Assembly (NCBI RefSeq): GCF_008704395.1
Contig: NZ_CP023695.1
Coordinates: 992,001-1,056,000 of the forward strand
Direction: 5' to 3'
Length of the DNA: 64,000 bases
Origin: Streptomyces alboniger
GTDB taxonomy: Bacteria; Actinomycetota; Actinomycetes; Streptomycetales; Streptomycetaceae
Shown here: in pieces, positions 49,996-59,679 of the stretch
Layout: every line of letters starts with the position of its first letter
How positions within the stretch are numbered: position 1 is the stretch's first letter
Program-made: the position numbers and the translations under genes
The notes under the pieces: model-generated
Database searches by the model: none
Told to the model about the DNA's origin: nothing
What the model saw: only the letters and a program-made list of their open reading frames with translations

Positions 49996-50811
49996 TTACT
50001 TCATCCACTCCGCCTCGTACTTCGCGTACGTCCCGTCGTGCGTGGCGAGGTGCACGAACTGGTCGACGTACGCCTTGAACTCGTCGTCGCCGCGCGGGAT
50101 CGCGTACGCCTTCTCCGAGAAGGTGAACGGCTTCTCCGGGTGGAGGGAGCAGAGTTCGGGGTGGATCCTCGACTGGTAGCGGGTCTCGCTCGCGTCCGTC
50201 ATCATCACGTCCGCCCGGCCGTCGATGATCTCCTGGAAGATCGTGGTGTTCTCCGGGTGGAGCGTGATCGTCGCCCGCTTGATGTGGGCGCGCGCGAACT
50301 CTTCGTTGGTGCCGCCGGGGTTGACGATGACCCTGGTGCCCGGTTTGTCGATGTCCTTCAGCGTCCCCGCGCCGAACCTGCCCTTGTCGGCGCACCGCAC
50401 GATCGGCGTCTTGCCGTCCTCGCGCGTGGGCTCGCCGAAGTAGACCTGGCGGGCGCGCGGCAGGGTGATCGAGACGCCGCCGACGCCGATGTCACAGCGG
50501 CGCGCGGCGACGTCCTTGGTGAGGTTCGCCCAGGTCGTCGCCACGAACTTCGTTTTGGCTCCGAGGCTCTTCGCGAGGTCGCGCGCCATCTCGATGTCCA
50601 CGCCGCTGTACTTCTTGCCGGCGGGGTCCAGCTTGGTGAACGGCGCGTAGTCGCCGGTCGTGCAGACCTTCAGGACGCCCTTCCTCGGCACGGAGTCCAG
50701 CAGGCTGCCGTAGTGGCGGTCCGGGCGCGCGCCCGCGTCGGGCAGAGCGGGCGCGGCGGCGGTGGCGGCCAGCAGGCAGACGAGGGCGGCCAGGGTGGCG
50801 GCACGCTTCAC
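49996..50811 (-). CDS. secreted PheC-like (cyclohexadienyl dehydratase/solute-binding) protein
   Basis: A 271-residue protein with a cleavable signal peptide (about residues 1-28) and the type II solute-binding fold. It closely resembles periplasmic cyclohexadienyl dehydratase PheC in GVDIEMARDLAKSLGA, TTWANLTKDVA (Trp94), IVNPGGTNEEFARA and MMTDASETRYQSRIHPELC. Glu209 falls on the Glu I recall as the general acid of Pseudomonas PheC. It could convert prephenate or arogenate outside the membrane, or be a plain amino acid binding protein. No ABC partner is adjacent. The GTG at 50811 has AAGGAG. Confidence 0.75.
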   Translation of the reverse strand: MKRAATLAALVCLLAATAAAPALPDAGARPDRHYGSLLDSVPRKGVLKVCTTGDYAPFTKLDPAGKKYSGVDIEMARDLAKSLGAKTKFVATTWANLTKDVAARRCDIGVGGVSITLPRARQVYFGEPTREDGKTPIVRCADKGRFGAGTLKDIDKPGTRVIVNPGGTNEEFARAHIKRATITLHPENTTIFQEIIDGRADVMMTDASETRYQSRIHPELCSLHPEKPFTFSEKAYAIPRGDDEFKAYVDQFVHLATHDGTYAKYEAEWMK

Positions 50812-50889
50812 GGAGGGCTCCTTCGCGCTACGGACGACGGCTCGTAGGGATCACCCTCGCAGACCCGTTCCCGCCGGTGGACCTTCTTC

Positions 50890-52461
50890 TCACCCGTCGA
50901 GCGGCGCAAGCCGCACGGCGGTCAGATCGGGGCCCCCGCCGGCGTACGCGTCCTCGTCGAACGGGTACAGGGGCCGCTCCACGCGGTGGTGCCCGAGGCG
51001 GAGGAGATCCTGGTCGACGCCGCCCGGAGTGAGCGCGAGCAGCCAGTCCGCCGCCATGTCGTACAGCTCGGGCTCCAGGTAGCCGATCTTCACGGCCACG
51101 ATGTCGTACGTACGAGGGTCGATGCCGAGTCCGCCGTCCCGCGGGCCCATGAAGTCGGCCAGGGTGTGGAACGGCTTGCGCCGCTCGACGAGGATCACGG
51201 TGAGGCCGCCGGTGCGGACGGCCGCCATGTCGACCCCGCGGTCGTAGGCGCCGCCCTCCGCGCGGTCCTTCTGATCGGTGGCGTGCTGCAACGCGACGAC
51301 GGTGCCGGTGAGTTCGTACGGCCCGCCGTGGTGCGCGTCGACCTTGCCGCCGACGCTCAGCGTGACCTCCGCGCCCACGCCCGCCTCGAAGCAGCGGGCT
51401 ACGGCGGCCGGGTCGGTGATGCCGGGGTGGACGGCGGTGACCCGCCCGGAGCGGATCGCGTCGTTCTCGAGGAGCTTGCCCAGCATGTACGCGAGGTCAC
51501 CCGCGCCGCCCGCCGTCGGGTTGTCGCCCGAGTCGCTGATCAGGAAGGGGCGCCGGGACGAGACGACCGCCCGCTCGACGCACTCCTCGGCGCTGCCCGT
51601 CGGTCCGACGAAGACGAAGTCGCGGCGGGCGTCCCAGTAGCGGCGGGCCAGCTTCTCGGCCTCGGCCGCGGCCAGTCCGGCGTCCTCGCCGGTGACGACG
51701 ACGGCGGCCTTGCAGCGCGGCTCGTCGGCCCAGGCGTAGCCGACCCACAGCGCGGCGTCGAGGATGCCGGGCAGCTTCTCGATCTCGGCGAGCGAGGCGT
51801 AGAGGGACTTGGCGGGCTCCAGGCGGGTGCTGGTCTTCTCGCCGGGCAGGAGCACCGGCACCTGTACCCAGGCGCGGTGCGGGCGGACGCCGTCGCGCAG
51901 ACAGCGGACGAGGTTGCGGGCCGCGCGCTCGCGGGTCTCCCAGGCGTCCTCGTGCGGGGCGAGACGGTGGGTGGTGAGCAGGTCGACGGGCTCGGCGAAA
52001 CGGCGCGAGACGTTGCCGTGCAGGTCCATGGCGGCGGAGATCATCGGTCGGCCGGTGCCGTCCGGGGTGCCGACGGAGTCGAGAGCGGCGCGCACCGCCT
52101 CGGTGAGGTCGGCCTCGGCGTCGGTGAGCCCGACGACGCTCATCGCGCCGTGGATGTCGTAAACGAGGCCGTCGAGCGGGCCCGCTCGCCGTATGCGCGT
52201 GACCAGTTCGTCCTTGAGGGTCAGATACGACGCGGCCTCGACCGGGCCGCCGGGCAGCGAGGTCGCGTGCAGCAGCGGCACCCACTCGACGGCCGCGGCG
52301 AGGTCGGAGCCGGGGCGCGTCCAGGTGTAGCGGTCGAGGAGGTCCTGGCCGCGGGTCTGCCGGAAGTCGTCCGTGGTGGAGCGGTGCGGGCAGAAGGTGG
52401 ACGACTCGATGCCGATGCCGCCGATGCCGATGCGCAGGCGGCGGTTCGTGGTGGGCGTCAT
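50890..52461 (-). CDS. M81 family metallohydrolase (MlrC-like)
   Basis: A 523-residue zinc enzyme of the MlrC (microcystinase) family. Metal-ligand candidates are the His and Asp of LVYDIHGAMS and AAMDLHGNVS; SDSGDNPTAGGAGD is the family signature near the middle. MlrC-type enzymes cut linear peptides. The ATG overlaps the ROK stop (ATGA), so regulator and enzyme are made together. The dipeptide transporter is divergent, so the pair probably serves peptide uptake and breakdown. Confidence 0.88.
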   Translation of the reverse strand: MTPTTNRRLRIGIGGIGIESSTFCPHRSTTDDFRQTRGQDLLDRYTWTRPGSDLAAAVEWVPLLHATSLPGGPVEAASYLTLKDELVTRIRRAGPLDGLVYDIHGAMSVVGLTDAEADLTEAVRAALDSVGTPDGTGRPMISAAMDLHGNVSRRFAEPVDLLTTHRLAPHEDAWETRERAARNLVRCLRDGVRPHRAWVQVPVLLPGEKTSTRLEPAKSLYASLAEIEKLPGILDAALWVGYAWADEPRCKAAVVVTGEDAGLAAAEAEKLARRYWDARRDFVFVGPTGSAEECVERAVVSSRRPFLISDSGDNPTAGGAGDLAYMLGKLLENDAIRSGRVTAVHPGITDPAAVARCFEAGVGAEVTLSVGGKVDAHHGGPYELTGTVVALQHATDQKDRAEGGAYDRGVDMAAVRTGGLTVILVERRKPFHTLADFMGPRDGGLGIDPRTYDIVAVKIGYLEPELYDMAADWLLALTPGGVDQDLLRLGHHRVERPLYPFDEDAYAGGGPDLTAVRLAPLDG

Positions 52462-53648
52462 GCGGGGGCACTCGCTTCCTGGGGGGCGGGGGCGGCCGGC
52501 GAGGTCGGCAGGTGGTGCCGCAGGGCGGTGAGGCCGGCGCCGAGGAGGCCGGCGTCGACGCCGGTGACGGTGGTGGTGATCTCCAGGTCGGCCGTGGCCA
52601 GCGGCAGGCACCGTTCGTAGAGCACGCCCCGCACGGCGGCCACCAGGGGTTCGGCGGTCGCGAGGACGCCGCCGAGCGCCACGGCCTGCGGGTTGAAGAA
52701 GTTGACGACGACGGACAGGACGGTGCCGATGTGCCGCCCCGCGGTGCGGACGAGGGTGGTGGCCTGCGGGTCGCCGTCCGCGACGAGGCGCAGCAGGTCG
52801 CCGGTGTCGGCGGCCTCGACGCCCTGGCGGGCGAGTTCGCGGATGAGGGCGGCGCCGCTGGCGACGGTCTCCAGGCAGCCGATGTTGCCGCAGCTGCACG
52901 GGCGGTCGCCCGCGGCGTCGACGCGGACGTGGCTGATGTCGCCCGCGCTGCCGTTGGCGCCGCCGTGCGGGCGCCCCGCGGAGATGATGCCGCTGCCGAT
53001 GCCGCGTCCGGCCTTGACGACGACGAGGTGGTCGAGTCCGGGGCGGGCGACGCGGTGCTCCCCCACGGCCATCATCGTGGCGTCGTTGTCGACGGTGACG
53101 GGGATGCCGAGCCGCTCGGCGAGGACGTCCCTGAGCGGGTAGCGGTGCCAGCCGGGCATGCGGGACGGGCTCAGGACGCGGCCCGTATCCGGTTGCACCG
53201 GGCCGGGGAACGCCACACCGAACGCGCGTACGGCACGGCCCTCCTCGCACTGGCGGGCGATGAGGCGGTCGACCTGGCCGCAGAGCCAGTCCACGGCGGA
53301 CTCGGGTCCCGCGGTGATGTCATGGGGCAGATCGACGGCGTCCGTGACGGTGCCGCCCAGGTCGACCACGCCGAGCCGCGCGTGGTGGCTGCCGAGGTCG
53401 GCTGCGACCGCGACGCCTCCGTGCGCGGCGACCCGCAGGAGACGTGGCCTGCGACCGCCGCGCGAGGCTCCCTCTCCGGACTCGCTCAGGAGCCCCGCGT
53501 CGACCAGTTCCTGCACGCGCAGAGAGACCGTCGAGGGGGCGAGGCCCAACTCGCGTACGAGATCCGCCCGGGAAGTGGCCGCCCCCGATGAGACCAGGTG
53601 GACGATGTGCTGCGCCGACCCCGGTTCGCCGAGTGGTGTTCCGGCCAT
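52458..53648 (-). CDS. ROK family transcriptional regulator
   Basis: A 396-residue protein with an N-terminal winged HTH (SRADLVRELGLAPSTVSLRVQELVDAGLL) and a C-terminal ROK sugar-kinase-like domain. The ROK zinc motif reads CSCGNIGCLE, and DLGGTVTDAV is the phosphate-binding region. It probably controls the divergent ABC importer. Downstream M81 overlaps its stop. It may sense a sugar or amino-sugar peptide. Confidence 0.9.
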   Translation of the reverse strand: MAGTPLGEPGSAQHIVHLVSSGAATSRADLVRELGLAPSTVSLRVQELVDAGLLSESGEGASRGGRRPRLLRVAAHGGVAVAADLGSHHARLGVVDLGGTVTDAVDLPHDITAGPESAVDWLCGQVDRLIARQCEEGRAVRAFGVAFPGPVQPDTGRVLSPSRMPGWHRYPLRDVLAERLGIPVTVDNDATMMAVGEHRVARPGLDHLVVVKAGRGIGSGIISAGRPHGGANGSAGDISHVRVDAAGDRPCSCGNIGCLETVASGAALIRELARQGVEAADTGDLLRLVADGDPQATTLVRTAGRHIGTVLSVVVNFFNPQAVALGGVLATAEPLVAAVRGVLYERCLPLATADLEITTTVTGVDAGLLGAGLTALRHHLPTSPAAPAPQEASAPA

Positions 53649-53770
53649 GCCGCCCCCCGTTGTTGCCTGTTGCTTCGAGTTTCTACTTCGACCGCGGCAC
53701 GAAGACTAGGTCTCCTCGAATCAAGTCCGCTACCCCCGCCGGGTTTTCGGGTCTCTTCCGAACGAAGCTA

Positions 53771-53800
53771 TTGACTTGTTTTTCGCGTGCGGCCTAGCGT
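53771..53800 (+). promoter_or_regulatory. sigma-70-type promoter of the dipeptide ABC operon
   Basis: TTGACT (53771-53776), 18 bases, then TAGCGT (53795-53800). The SBP ATG follows 64 bases later. Confidence 0.6.
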
Positions 53801-53864
53801 TCGGGCGCCGCCCCGTCGTTCTCCGGCACGGGGCCGCCCCCGTCCCCCTGGGAGGCCCATCGCC

Positions 53865-55706
53865 ATGCGTTCACATCGTTCCGCGGCGGCAGCTCTGCTC
53901 GTCCTCGCGATGGTCCTCACCGGCTGCGTCCGCGAGGGCGGCCGCATCGACATGGGCCCCACCGGCGGCACCCCCGTCGAGGGCGGCACGGCGACGATGG
54001 CCCTGCCCCCGGCCGCGACACCCAACTGGATCTTCCCGATCGGCGCACCCGGCTACGGCGCCTCGTACAACAGCGGCATCTACTCACTGCTGTTCACGCC
54101 GGTGTACGACGCCGTGCAGGACAAGGCGAAGGGCGAGCTGAGCACACACGGCCCCGGCACGCTCGGTCTCACCCCCAGGTACGGCGACGGGAACAAGACG
54201 GTGACGGTGCCGCTGCGCGAGGGCGTCAAGTGGTCCGACGGGAAGCCCGTCACCGCGCGCGACGTGGAGTTCTGGTTCCGTCTCGTCAAGGCCAACAAGG
54301 CGGAGTGGGGCGGCTATTCGGTGGGCGCGATGCCGGACAACGTCAAGCGGTTCGAGACGCTCGACGACCACACCGTGCGCCTTCACCTGGCGCGCGCGTA
54401 CAACCCGGACTGGTTCACCGCCAACCAGCTCACGCTGATGAGGGCCCTGCCCCAGCACGCCTGGGACGCGAGGACCGACGGCGGGCGGATCGGCGACTGG
54501 GACCGCACGACCGAGGGCGCCAGGGCGGTTTTCGCGCGGCTCACGAAACACGCGAAGAGCCTCGGCTCGTACGGCTCCGACCCGCTGTGGAAGACCGTCA
54601 ACGGGCCCTGGAGGCTCGCGGGCTGGCGGGACAGCGGTCAGGTCACGATCGTGCCGAACGAGAGGTACACCGGCCCGGCGTCGGAACGCCCCCACCTGGA
54701 CAAGGTCGTCTTCAAGCCGTTCACGACGGCCGACTCCGAGTTCAACGTGCTGCGTTCGGGCGGCGTCGACTACGGCTACATCCCGCCGTCGGTGATGGCG
54801 CAGAAGGAGAAGTTCGAGGACAAGGGCTACCGCGTCGATCCGTGGGAGGGGTGGGCGGCGACGTACATCGTCTACAACTTCAACTCCACGCACGGCGGCC
54901 CGATGATGGACCAGCTCTACATCCGGCAGGCCATGCAGCACCTCGTCGACCAGAAGGCGATGAGCGACGTCATCTGGCAGGGCAGCGCCACCCCGACGCT
55001 CGGCCCCGTACCGACGACACCGAAGAGCCAGTACCTGTCCGAGGCCATGGAGCGGAACCGGTACCCGTACGACGTACGCGAGGCCCGGCGTCTCCTCGCC
55101 GCGCACGGCTGGCGCACCAAGAACGGCACGGCCCGCTGCGTACGCCCGGGGACGGGCGAGGACCAGTGCGGCAAGGGCATCGAGAAGGACGCGCCGCTGG
55201 AGCTGACCCTGCTCTCCCAGTCCGGCTCCACCGAGACGACGAACATGATGCAGGAGCTGAAGTCGTCGCTGTCCAAGGCCGGCATCGAGCTGACCGTACG
55301 TCAGCAGCCGCTGAACTCCGTCCTCGGCAACTCCGTCCCGTGCGGGGCGAAGGACCCGGGCTGCGACTGGGACATGTCCTTCTTCGGGACGGCCGGCAGC
55401 TGGTACTACCCGCTCAACCCCAGCGGCGAGCAGCTCTTCTCGACCGGGGCCTCCGCCAACTTCGGCAACTACAGCGACAAACGGGCCGACCGCGTCATCC
55501 GGGGCGTGCAGTACTCCCCCGACATGAAGGCCGTGCACGAGTACGGCGAGTACCTCGCCGAGCAGCTGCCCGTGATGTGGATGCCCAACCCGGCGTACCA
55601 GGTCTCGGTGATCCGCAACGACCTGCGCGGCGTCGCGCAGAACCCGACGGTCAGCTTCGCGCCCCAGCACTGGTACTACGTCAAGAAGAAGGGGGCCGGG
55701 AAGTGA
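53865..55706 (+). CDS. dipeptide/oligopeptide ABC transporter substrate-binding lipoprotein
   Basis: A 613-residue SBP_bac_5 protein. A signal peptide ends in the lipobox LTGC near residue 20, so it is a lipoprotein on the cell surface. The family features are WSDGKPVTARDVEFWF, YNFNSTHGGPMMDQLYIRQAMQHLVDQ and LPVMWMPNPAYQV. GGGAGG lies nine bases before the ATG. It heads a five-gene transcript (two permeases, a fused ATPase and mmuM). Peptides are the likely cargo. Confidence 0.92.
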   Translation: MRSHRSAAAALLVLAMVLTGCVREGGRIDMGPTGGTPVEGGTATMALPPAATPNWIFPIGAPGYGASYNSGIYSLLFTPVYDAVQDKAKGELSTHGPGTLGLTPRYGDGNKTVTVPLREGVKWSDGKPVTARDVEFWFRLVKANKAEWGGYSVGAMPDNVKRFETLDDHTVRLHLARAYNPDWFTANQLTLMRALPQHAWDARTDGGRIGDWDRTTEGARAVFARLTKHAKSLGSYGSDPLWKTVNGPWRLAGWRDSGQVTIVPNERYTGPASERPHLDKVVFKPFTTADSEFNVLRSGGVDYGYIPPSVMAQKEKFEDKGYRVDPWEGWAATYIVYNFNSTHGGPMMDQLYIRQAMQHLVDQKAMSDVIWQGSATPTLGPVPTTPKSQYLSEAMERNRYPYDVREARRLLAAHGWRTKNGTARCVRPGTGEDQCGKGIEKDAPLELTLLSQSGSTETTNMMQELKSSLSKAGIELTVRQQPLNSVLGNSVPCGAKDPGCDWDMSFFGTAGSWYYPLNPSGEQLFSTGASANFGNYSDKRADRVIRGVQYSPDMKAVHEYGEYLAEQLPVMWMPNPAYQVSVIRNDLRGVAQNPTVSFAPQHWYYVKKKGAGK

Positions 55707-56680
55707 CCGGCAGCAAGGGCTCCACCGGCTTCACCGGCTTTCTGGTCAAACGCTTCCTCCAGGCGATCGTCGTGCTCTTCCTGGTGTCGGTCATCGTCTT
55801 CGTGCTGCTGCACCTGCTGCCGGGCGGCCCCGCGCGCGCCATCCTCGGCCCGAAGGGCACGCCGCAGCAGATCGAGCACTTCAACCACCAGCAGGGGTAC
55901 GACCGTTCACTGCCCACGCAGTACGCGATGTATCTGAAGCGGCTGCTCACGGGCGACCTCGGCGAGTCCTTCAAACTCAACTCGCCCGTCCTCGACCTGC
56001 TCAGGCAGCGCCTGCCGAAGACGCTGCTCCTCACCGTCCTGTCCACCACCCTCGCGGTGATCATCGCGGTCCCGCTCGGCCTGCTCCAGGCCGTGCGGCG
56101 CGGCAAGGCGTCGGACTACGCGCTGACGGGGCTCGCCTTCCTGATGTACGCGACGCCGGTGTTCTTCCTCGGTCTCATCATGATCATCCTGTTCGCGCAG
56201 GTCATGCCGGTCCTCCCGGCGGAGGCACCCCAGGGCGAGACGGTCGGCGAACTCCTCGGCGACCTCTCCGGTCTGGTGCTCCCTGTGGTCACCATGGCCT
56301 TCGGCATCATCGCGATGTTCAGCCGCTACATGCGCTCGGCGGTGCTCGACAACCTCACCGAGGAATACGTCCGCACGGCGATGGCCAAGGGCCAGTCGAG
56401 CCGCCGGATCATGGTCAGGCACGTCCTGCGCAACGCGCTGATCCCCCTCGCGACGCTCCTCGGCCTCTACCTCCCGACCCTCTTCAGCGGCGCCCTCGTC
56501 GTCGAGTCGATGTTCAACTACCCGGGCATGGGGCTGCTGTTCTGGAACGCGGCCCAGGGCTCCGACTTCCCCGTCCTGCTCGGCGTGACGCTCGTCGTCG
56601 GTGTCGCCACCGTCGTCGGCTCGCTGCTCACCGACGTCCTGTACGCCGTTCTCGACCCCCGGATACGGAGCGTGGCATGA
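55703..56680 (+). CDS. peptide ABC transporter permease (DppB-like)
   Basis: A 325-residue membrane protein with about six helices and the EAA-like loop EEYVRTAMAKGQSSRRIMVRHVLRNA. The GTG at 55703 overlaps the SBP stop (GTGA). It forms the pore with the next gene product. Confidence 0.93.
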   Translation: MTGSKGSTGFTGFLVKRFLQAIVVLFLVSVIVFVLLHLLPGGPARAILGPKGTPQQIEHFNHQQGYDRSLPTQYAMYLKRLLTGDLGESFKLNSPVLDLLRQRLPKTLLLTVLSTTLAVIIAVPLGLLQAVRRGKASDYALTGLAFLMYATPVFFLGLIMIILFAQVMPVLPAEAPQGETVGELLGDLSGLVLPVVTMAFGIIAMFSRYMRSAVLDNLTEEYVRTAMAKGQSSRRIMVRHVLRNALIPLATLLGLYLPTLFSGALVVESMFNYPGMGLLFWNAAQGSDFPVLLGVTLVVGVATVVGSLLTDVLYAVLDPRIRSVA

Positions 56681-57582
56681 GTACCACGGCAGCCCCTGTC
56701 ACCGCCCCCGGCCATGAGGAGGCGGCGCGCGCAACACCCTCGCTGGCACGCCGCACGCTCCAGGTCTTCACCGGCAACAAGCTCGCGTTGACGGGCGTGG
56801 TGGTGCTGCTCCTGCTGCTCGCGCTCAGCTATCTGGGCCCGCTCCTGTACTCCACCGAGCAGGTCCACACCGACCTCTCCCGGGCGAACCTCCCGCCCGG
56901 CAGCCCGGGCCATCTCCTCGGCACCACCGACCTCGGCTACGACATGATCGGCCGGCTGATGGTGGCCGGGCGGACGTCGCTCGAGATCGGCCTGGCGGCA
57001 GGCCTGCTGGCCACGCTCTTCGGCACCGTCTACGGCGCGGTCGCCGGCTACTTCGGCGGCTGGGCCGATGCCGTGATGATGCGGATCACGGACGCGGCGC
57101 TCGCCATCCCGGCGATGTTCCTGCTCGTCGTCGTCGCCGCGATCGTCACACCGAGCAAGGGCGTCCTCATCATGATCATCGCGGCGGTGGCGTGGCTGTC
57201 CCCCGCCCGCCTGGTGCGCGGCGAGGCCCTGGCGCTGCGCGACCGCGAGTACGTCCAGGCCATGCGGATGATGGGCGGCAGCGGCGCGCGGGCCGTCTTC
57301 AAGCACATCGTGCCGAACGCGATCGGCACGGTCATCGTCAACTGCACGTTCCAGATCGCCGACGCGATCCTCTACGTCAGCTACCTCGCCTTCCTCGGGC
57401 TGAGCATCCCGCCGCCCTCGGCCGACTGGGGATCGATGCTGTCCGCCGGCATCACCTACACGCAGAACGGTTACTGGTGGCTGATCTTCCCGCCGGGCAT
57501 CGCGATCGTGCTGGTCGTCGCCGCGTTCAACTTCATCGGTGACGGGCTGCGGGACGCCTTCGAAGTGCGGCTGCGGAAGTAA
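56677..57582 (+). CDS. peptide ABC transporter permease (DppC-like)
   Basis: A 301-residue membrane protein with the N-terminal OppC-type region and the EAA loop REYVQAMRMMGGSGARAVFKHIVPNA. It overlaps the previous permease by ATGA. It is the second pore subunit. Confidence 0.93.
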   Translation: MSTTAAPVTAPGHEEAARATPSLARRTLQVFTGNKLALTGVVVLLLLLALSYLGPLLYSTEQVHTDLSRANLPPGSPGHLLGTTDLGYDMIGRLMVAGRTSLEIGLAAGLLATLFGTVYGAVAGYFGGWADAVMMRITDAALAIPAMFLLVVVAAIVTPSKGVLIMIIAAVAWLSPARLVRGEALALRDREYVQAMRMMGGSGARAVFKHIVPNAIGTVIVNCTFQIADAILYVSYLAFLGLSIPPPSADWGSMLSAGITYTQNGYWWLIFPPGIAIVLVVAAFNFIGDGLRDAFEVRLRK

Positions 57583-57597
57583 CGGGAGACACGACAG

Positions 57598-59679
57598 ATG
57601 ACCGAGCCCCAGTGCGCGGCCGAGCCCCGGCCCACGACCGAGCAGCTGCTCACCATCGAGGACCTGCGCGTCGACATCATCTCGCGCGAGCGCACCGTCC
57701 ACGCCCTCGACGGCGTCCGCCTGACCCTCGCCCCCGGCGAGGCCCTGGGCATCGTCGGCGAGTCCGGCTGCGGCAAGACAATGACCGCGCTCAGCGTCCT
57801 CGGCCTGCTGCCACCGGGCGGCGCGATCACCGGTGGCCGCGTCCTGTTCGACGGCCAGGACCTCGCCACCGCTCCCGAGCCGGTCCTGCGGGACGTACGG
57901 GGCGACACCATCGGCATGGTCTTCCAGGACCCGCTCACCTCCCTCAACCCGACGATGACCATCGGCGCGCAGGTGGCCGAGCCGCTGCTGCTGCACCGCC
58001 CCGGCATCGGCGGGAAGGAGGCCCGGGCGCGCGCCCAGGAGATGCTGCGCCTGGTCGGCATGGACCAGCCCGCCGAGCGCATGAAGGCCTACCCGCACCA
58101 GCTGTCCGGCGGCATGCGCCAGCGCGTGGCGATCGCCATGGCCCTGGTCTGCGAGCCGAAGCTGCTGATCGCGGACGAACCGACCACCGCGCTGGACGTG
58201 ACGACGCAGCACCAGATCCTGGAGCTGGTCGACGACCTGCGCTCCCGGCTTGGCATGGCGATGATCCTGGTCACCCACGACCTGGGCGTCATCGCCAACC
58301 GCGTGGACCGGGTCGCGGTGATGTACGCGGGCAAGGTCGCCGAGGAGTCGGACGTACGCGACCTGTTCGCCCGCCCGCGCCACCGCTACACCGAGGCGCT
58401 GTTCGCCGCACTGCCCGAGCGGGCGGCGGGCAGCGGCACCGAACTGCACACCATCCCGGGCCTGCCGCCGAACCTCGCGGCGCGCCCCACGGGCTGCCGC
58501 TTCGCGCCGCGCTGCACCTTCGCCACCGACGAGTGCCGCACCGGGGAGCCACCGCTCGCCGACGACGAGGTCCGCGGCGTGGAGCACCGGTTCGCGTGCT
58601 TCCACCCGGTGCCGGACAAGGCCGTCACGCCGGAGGAGGTCGTGGTCCCACCGCCCGTACCGCCCACCGCCGGCCCCGGGGGCGTACTCCTCGAACTGGA
58701 CGCCCTGGTCAAGGAGTTCCCGCTCAAGGGCGGCCCGTTCTCGCGCGGTCGGGGCGCGGTCAGCGCGGTCGGCGGGGTGTCGCTCAGGATCCGCGAGGGC
58801 GAGACGTACGGCATGGTCGGCGAGTCCGGGTGCGGCAAGACCACGCTCGGGCGGATCGTCGCGGGCCTGGAGGAGCCGACCGCCGGGGCGGTGCGCTTCA
58901 GGGGCGCCGATCCGGCGCGGATGTCGCGGGCCGAGCGGCGCGCGCACCGGCGCCGCGTGCAGCTGATGTTCCAGGACTCCACCGCCGCGATGGATCCACG
59001 CATGCGGGTCGGCGAGATCCTGCGCGAGCCCCTGGTGATCCAGGGCGTCGGCAGCCGCGCCGAGCGGGAGAAGCTGGTCGCCGGACTCCTCGACGCCGTC
59101 GGTCTGCCGCGCGGCGCGGTGCACCGCTACCCCCACGAGTTCTCCGGCGGTCAGCGTCAACGCCTGGGCCTGGCTCGGGCGTTGACGCTCTCGCCCGATC
59201 TGGTGGTCGCCGACGAGCCGGTCTCCGCCCTGGACGTGTCCGTGCAGGCGCAGATCCTGAACCTGATGCGGGACCTCCAGCGCGAGCGCGGCCTGACCTA
59301 TCTGTTCATCTCGCACGACCTGGCCGTCGTACGCCATCTGGCGGACACCGTCGGCGTCATGTACCTCGGCAAGCTGGTGGAGTCGGGCCCGGCCGAACAG
59401 GTCTACGCGCACCCCCTGCACCCCTACACACGCGGTCTGCTCGACACGGTCAACCTCCCCGACCCCGAGGCCGCCTCCGATACGGAACGCGCGCCGCTGA
59501 AGGGCGAGACCCCCTCGGCGGCGAAGCCCCCGTCGGGCTGCCGCTTCCGCACCCGGTGCACCCTCGCCCAGGACGTGTGCGCCACGGCCGAGCCGCCCGT
59601 GAGCACACCGAACGGGCAGGGCCACCAGGTGGCCTGCCACTTCCCGCCGGCCGCGCCTTCGCTAGCGTCGACGGTGTGA
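57598..59679 (+). CDS. fused peptide ABC transporter ATPase (DppD-DppF)
   Basis: A 693-residue protein joining two ATPases that are usually separate. The first has [23 protein letters not shown] and [12 protein letters not shown]; the second has [24 protein letters not shown] and [10 protein letters not shown]. Each ends with the oligopeptide-ATPase C-terminal domain with its Cys cluster ([15 protein letters not shown] and [15 protein letters not shown]), which often holds an iron-sulfur centre. It powers the importer. GGGAGA precedes the ATG. Confidence 0.94.
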   Translation: MTEPQCAAEPRPTTEQLLTIEDLRVDIISRERTVHALDGVRLTLAPGEALGIVGESGCGKTMTALSVLGLLPPGGAITGGRVLFDGQDLATAPEPVLRDVRGDTIGMVFQDPLTSLNPTMTIGAQVAEPLLLHRPGIGGKEARARAQEMLRLVGMDQPAERMKAYPHQLSGGMRQRVAIAMALVCEPKLLIADEPTTALDVTTQHQILELVDDLRSRLGMAMILVTHDLGVIANRVDRVAVMYAGKVAEESDVRDLFARPRHRYTEALFAALPERAAGSGTELHTIPGLPPNLAARPTGCRFAPRCTFATDECRTGEPPLADDEVRGVEHRFACFHPVPDKAVTPEEVVVPPPVPPTAGPGGVLLELDALVKEFPLKGGPFSRGRGAVSAVGGVSLRIREGETYGMVGESGCGKTTLGRIVAGLEEPTAGAVRFRGADPARMSRAERRAHRRRVQLMFQDSTAAMDPRMRVGEILREPLVIQGVGSRAEREKLVAGLLDAVGLPRGAVHRYPHEFSGGQRQRLGLARALTLSPDLVVADEPVSALDVSVQAQILNLMRDLQRERGLTYLFISHDLAVVRHLADTVGVMYLGKLVESGPAEQVYAHPLHPYTRGLLDTVNLPDPEAASDTERAPLKGETPSAAKPPSGCRFRTRCTLAQDVCATAEPPVSTPNGQGHQVACHFPPAAPSLASTV
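59663..59668 (+). promoter_or_regulatory. -10 box of a possible leaderless mmuM transcript
   Basis: TAGCGT lies seven bases before the GTG at 59676. This would let mmuM be expressed apart from the transporter operon. Confidence 0.35.

Noticed and set aside
53865..55706. Nickel-binding protein NikA
   Set aside because: The sequence is of the general SBP_bac_5 type and its partners are peptide-type permeases and ATPases; no nickel gene is near.
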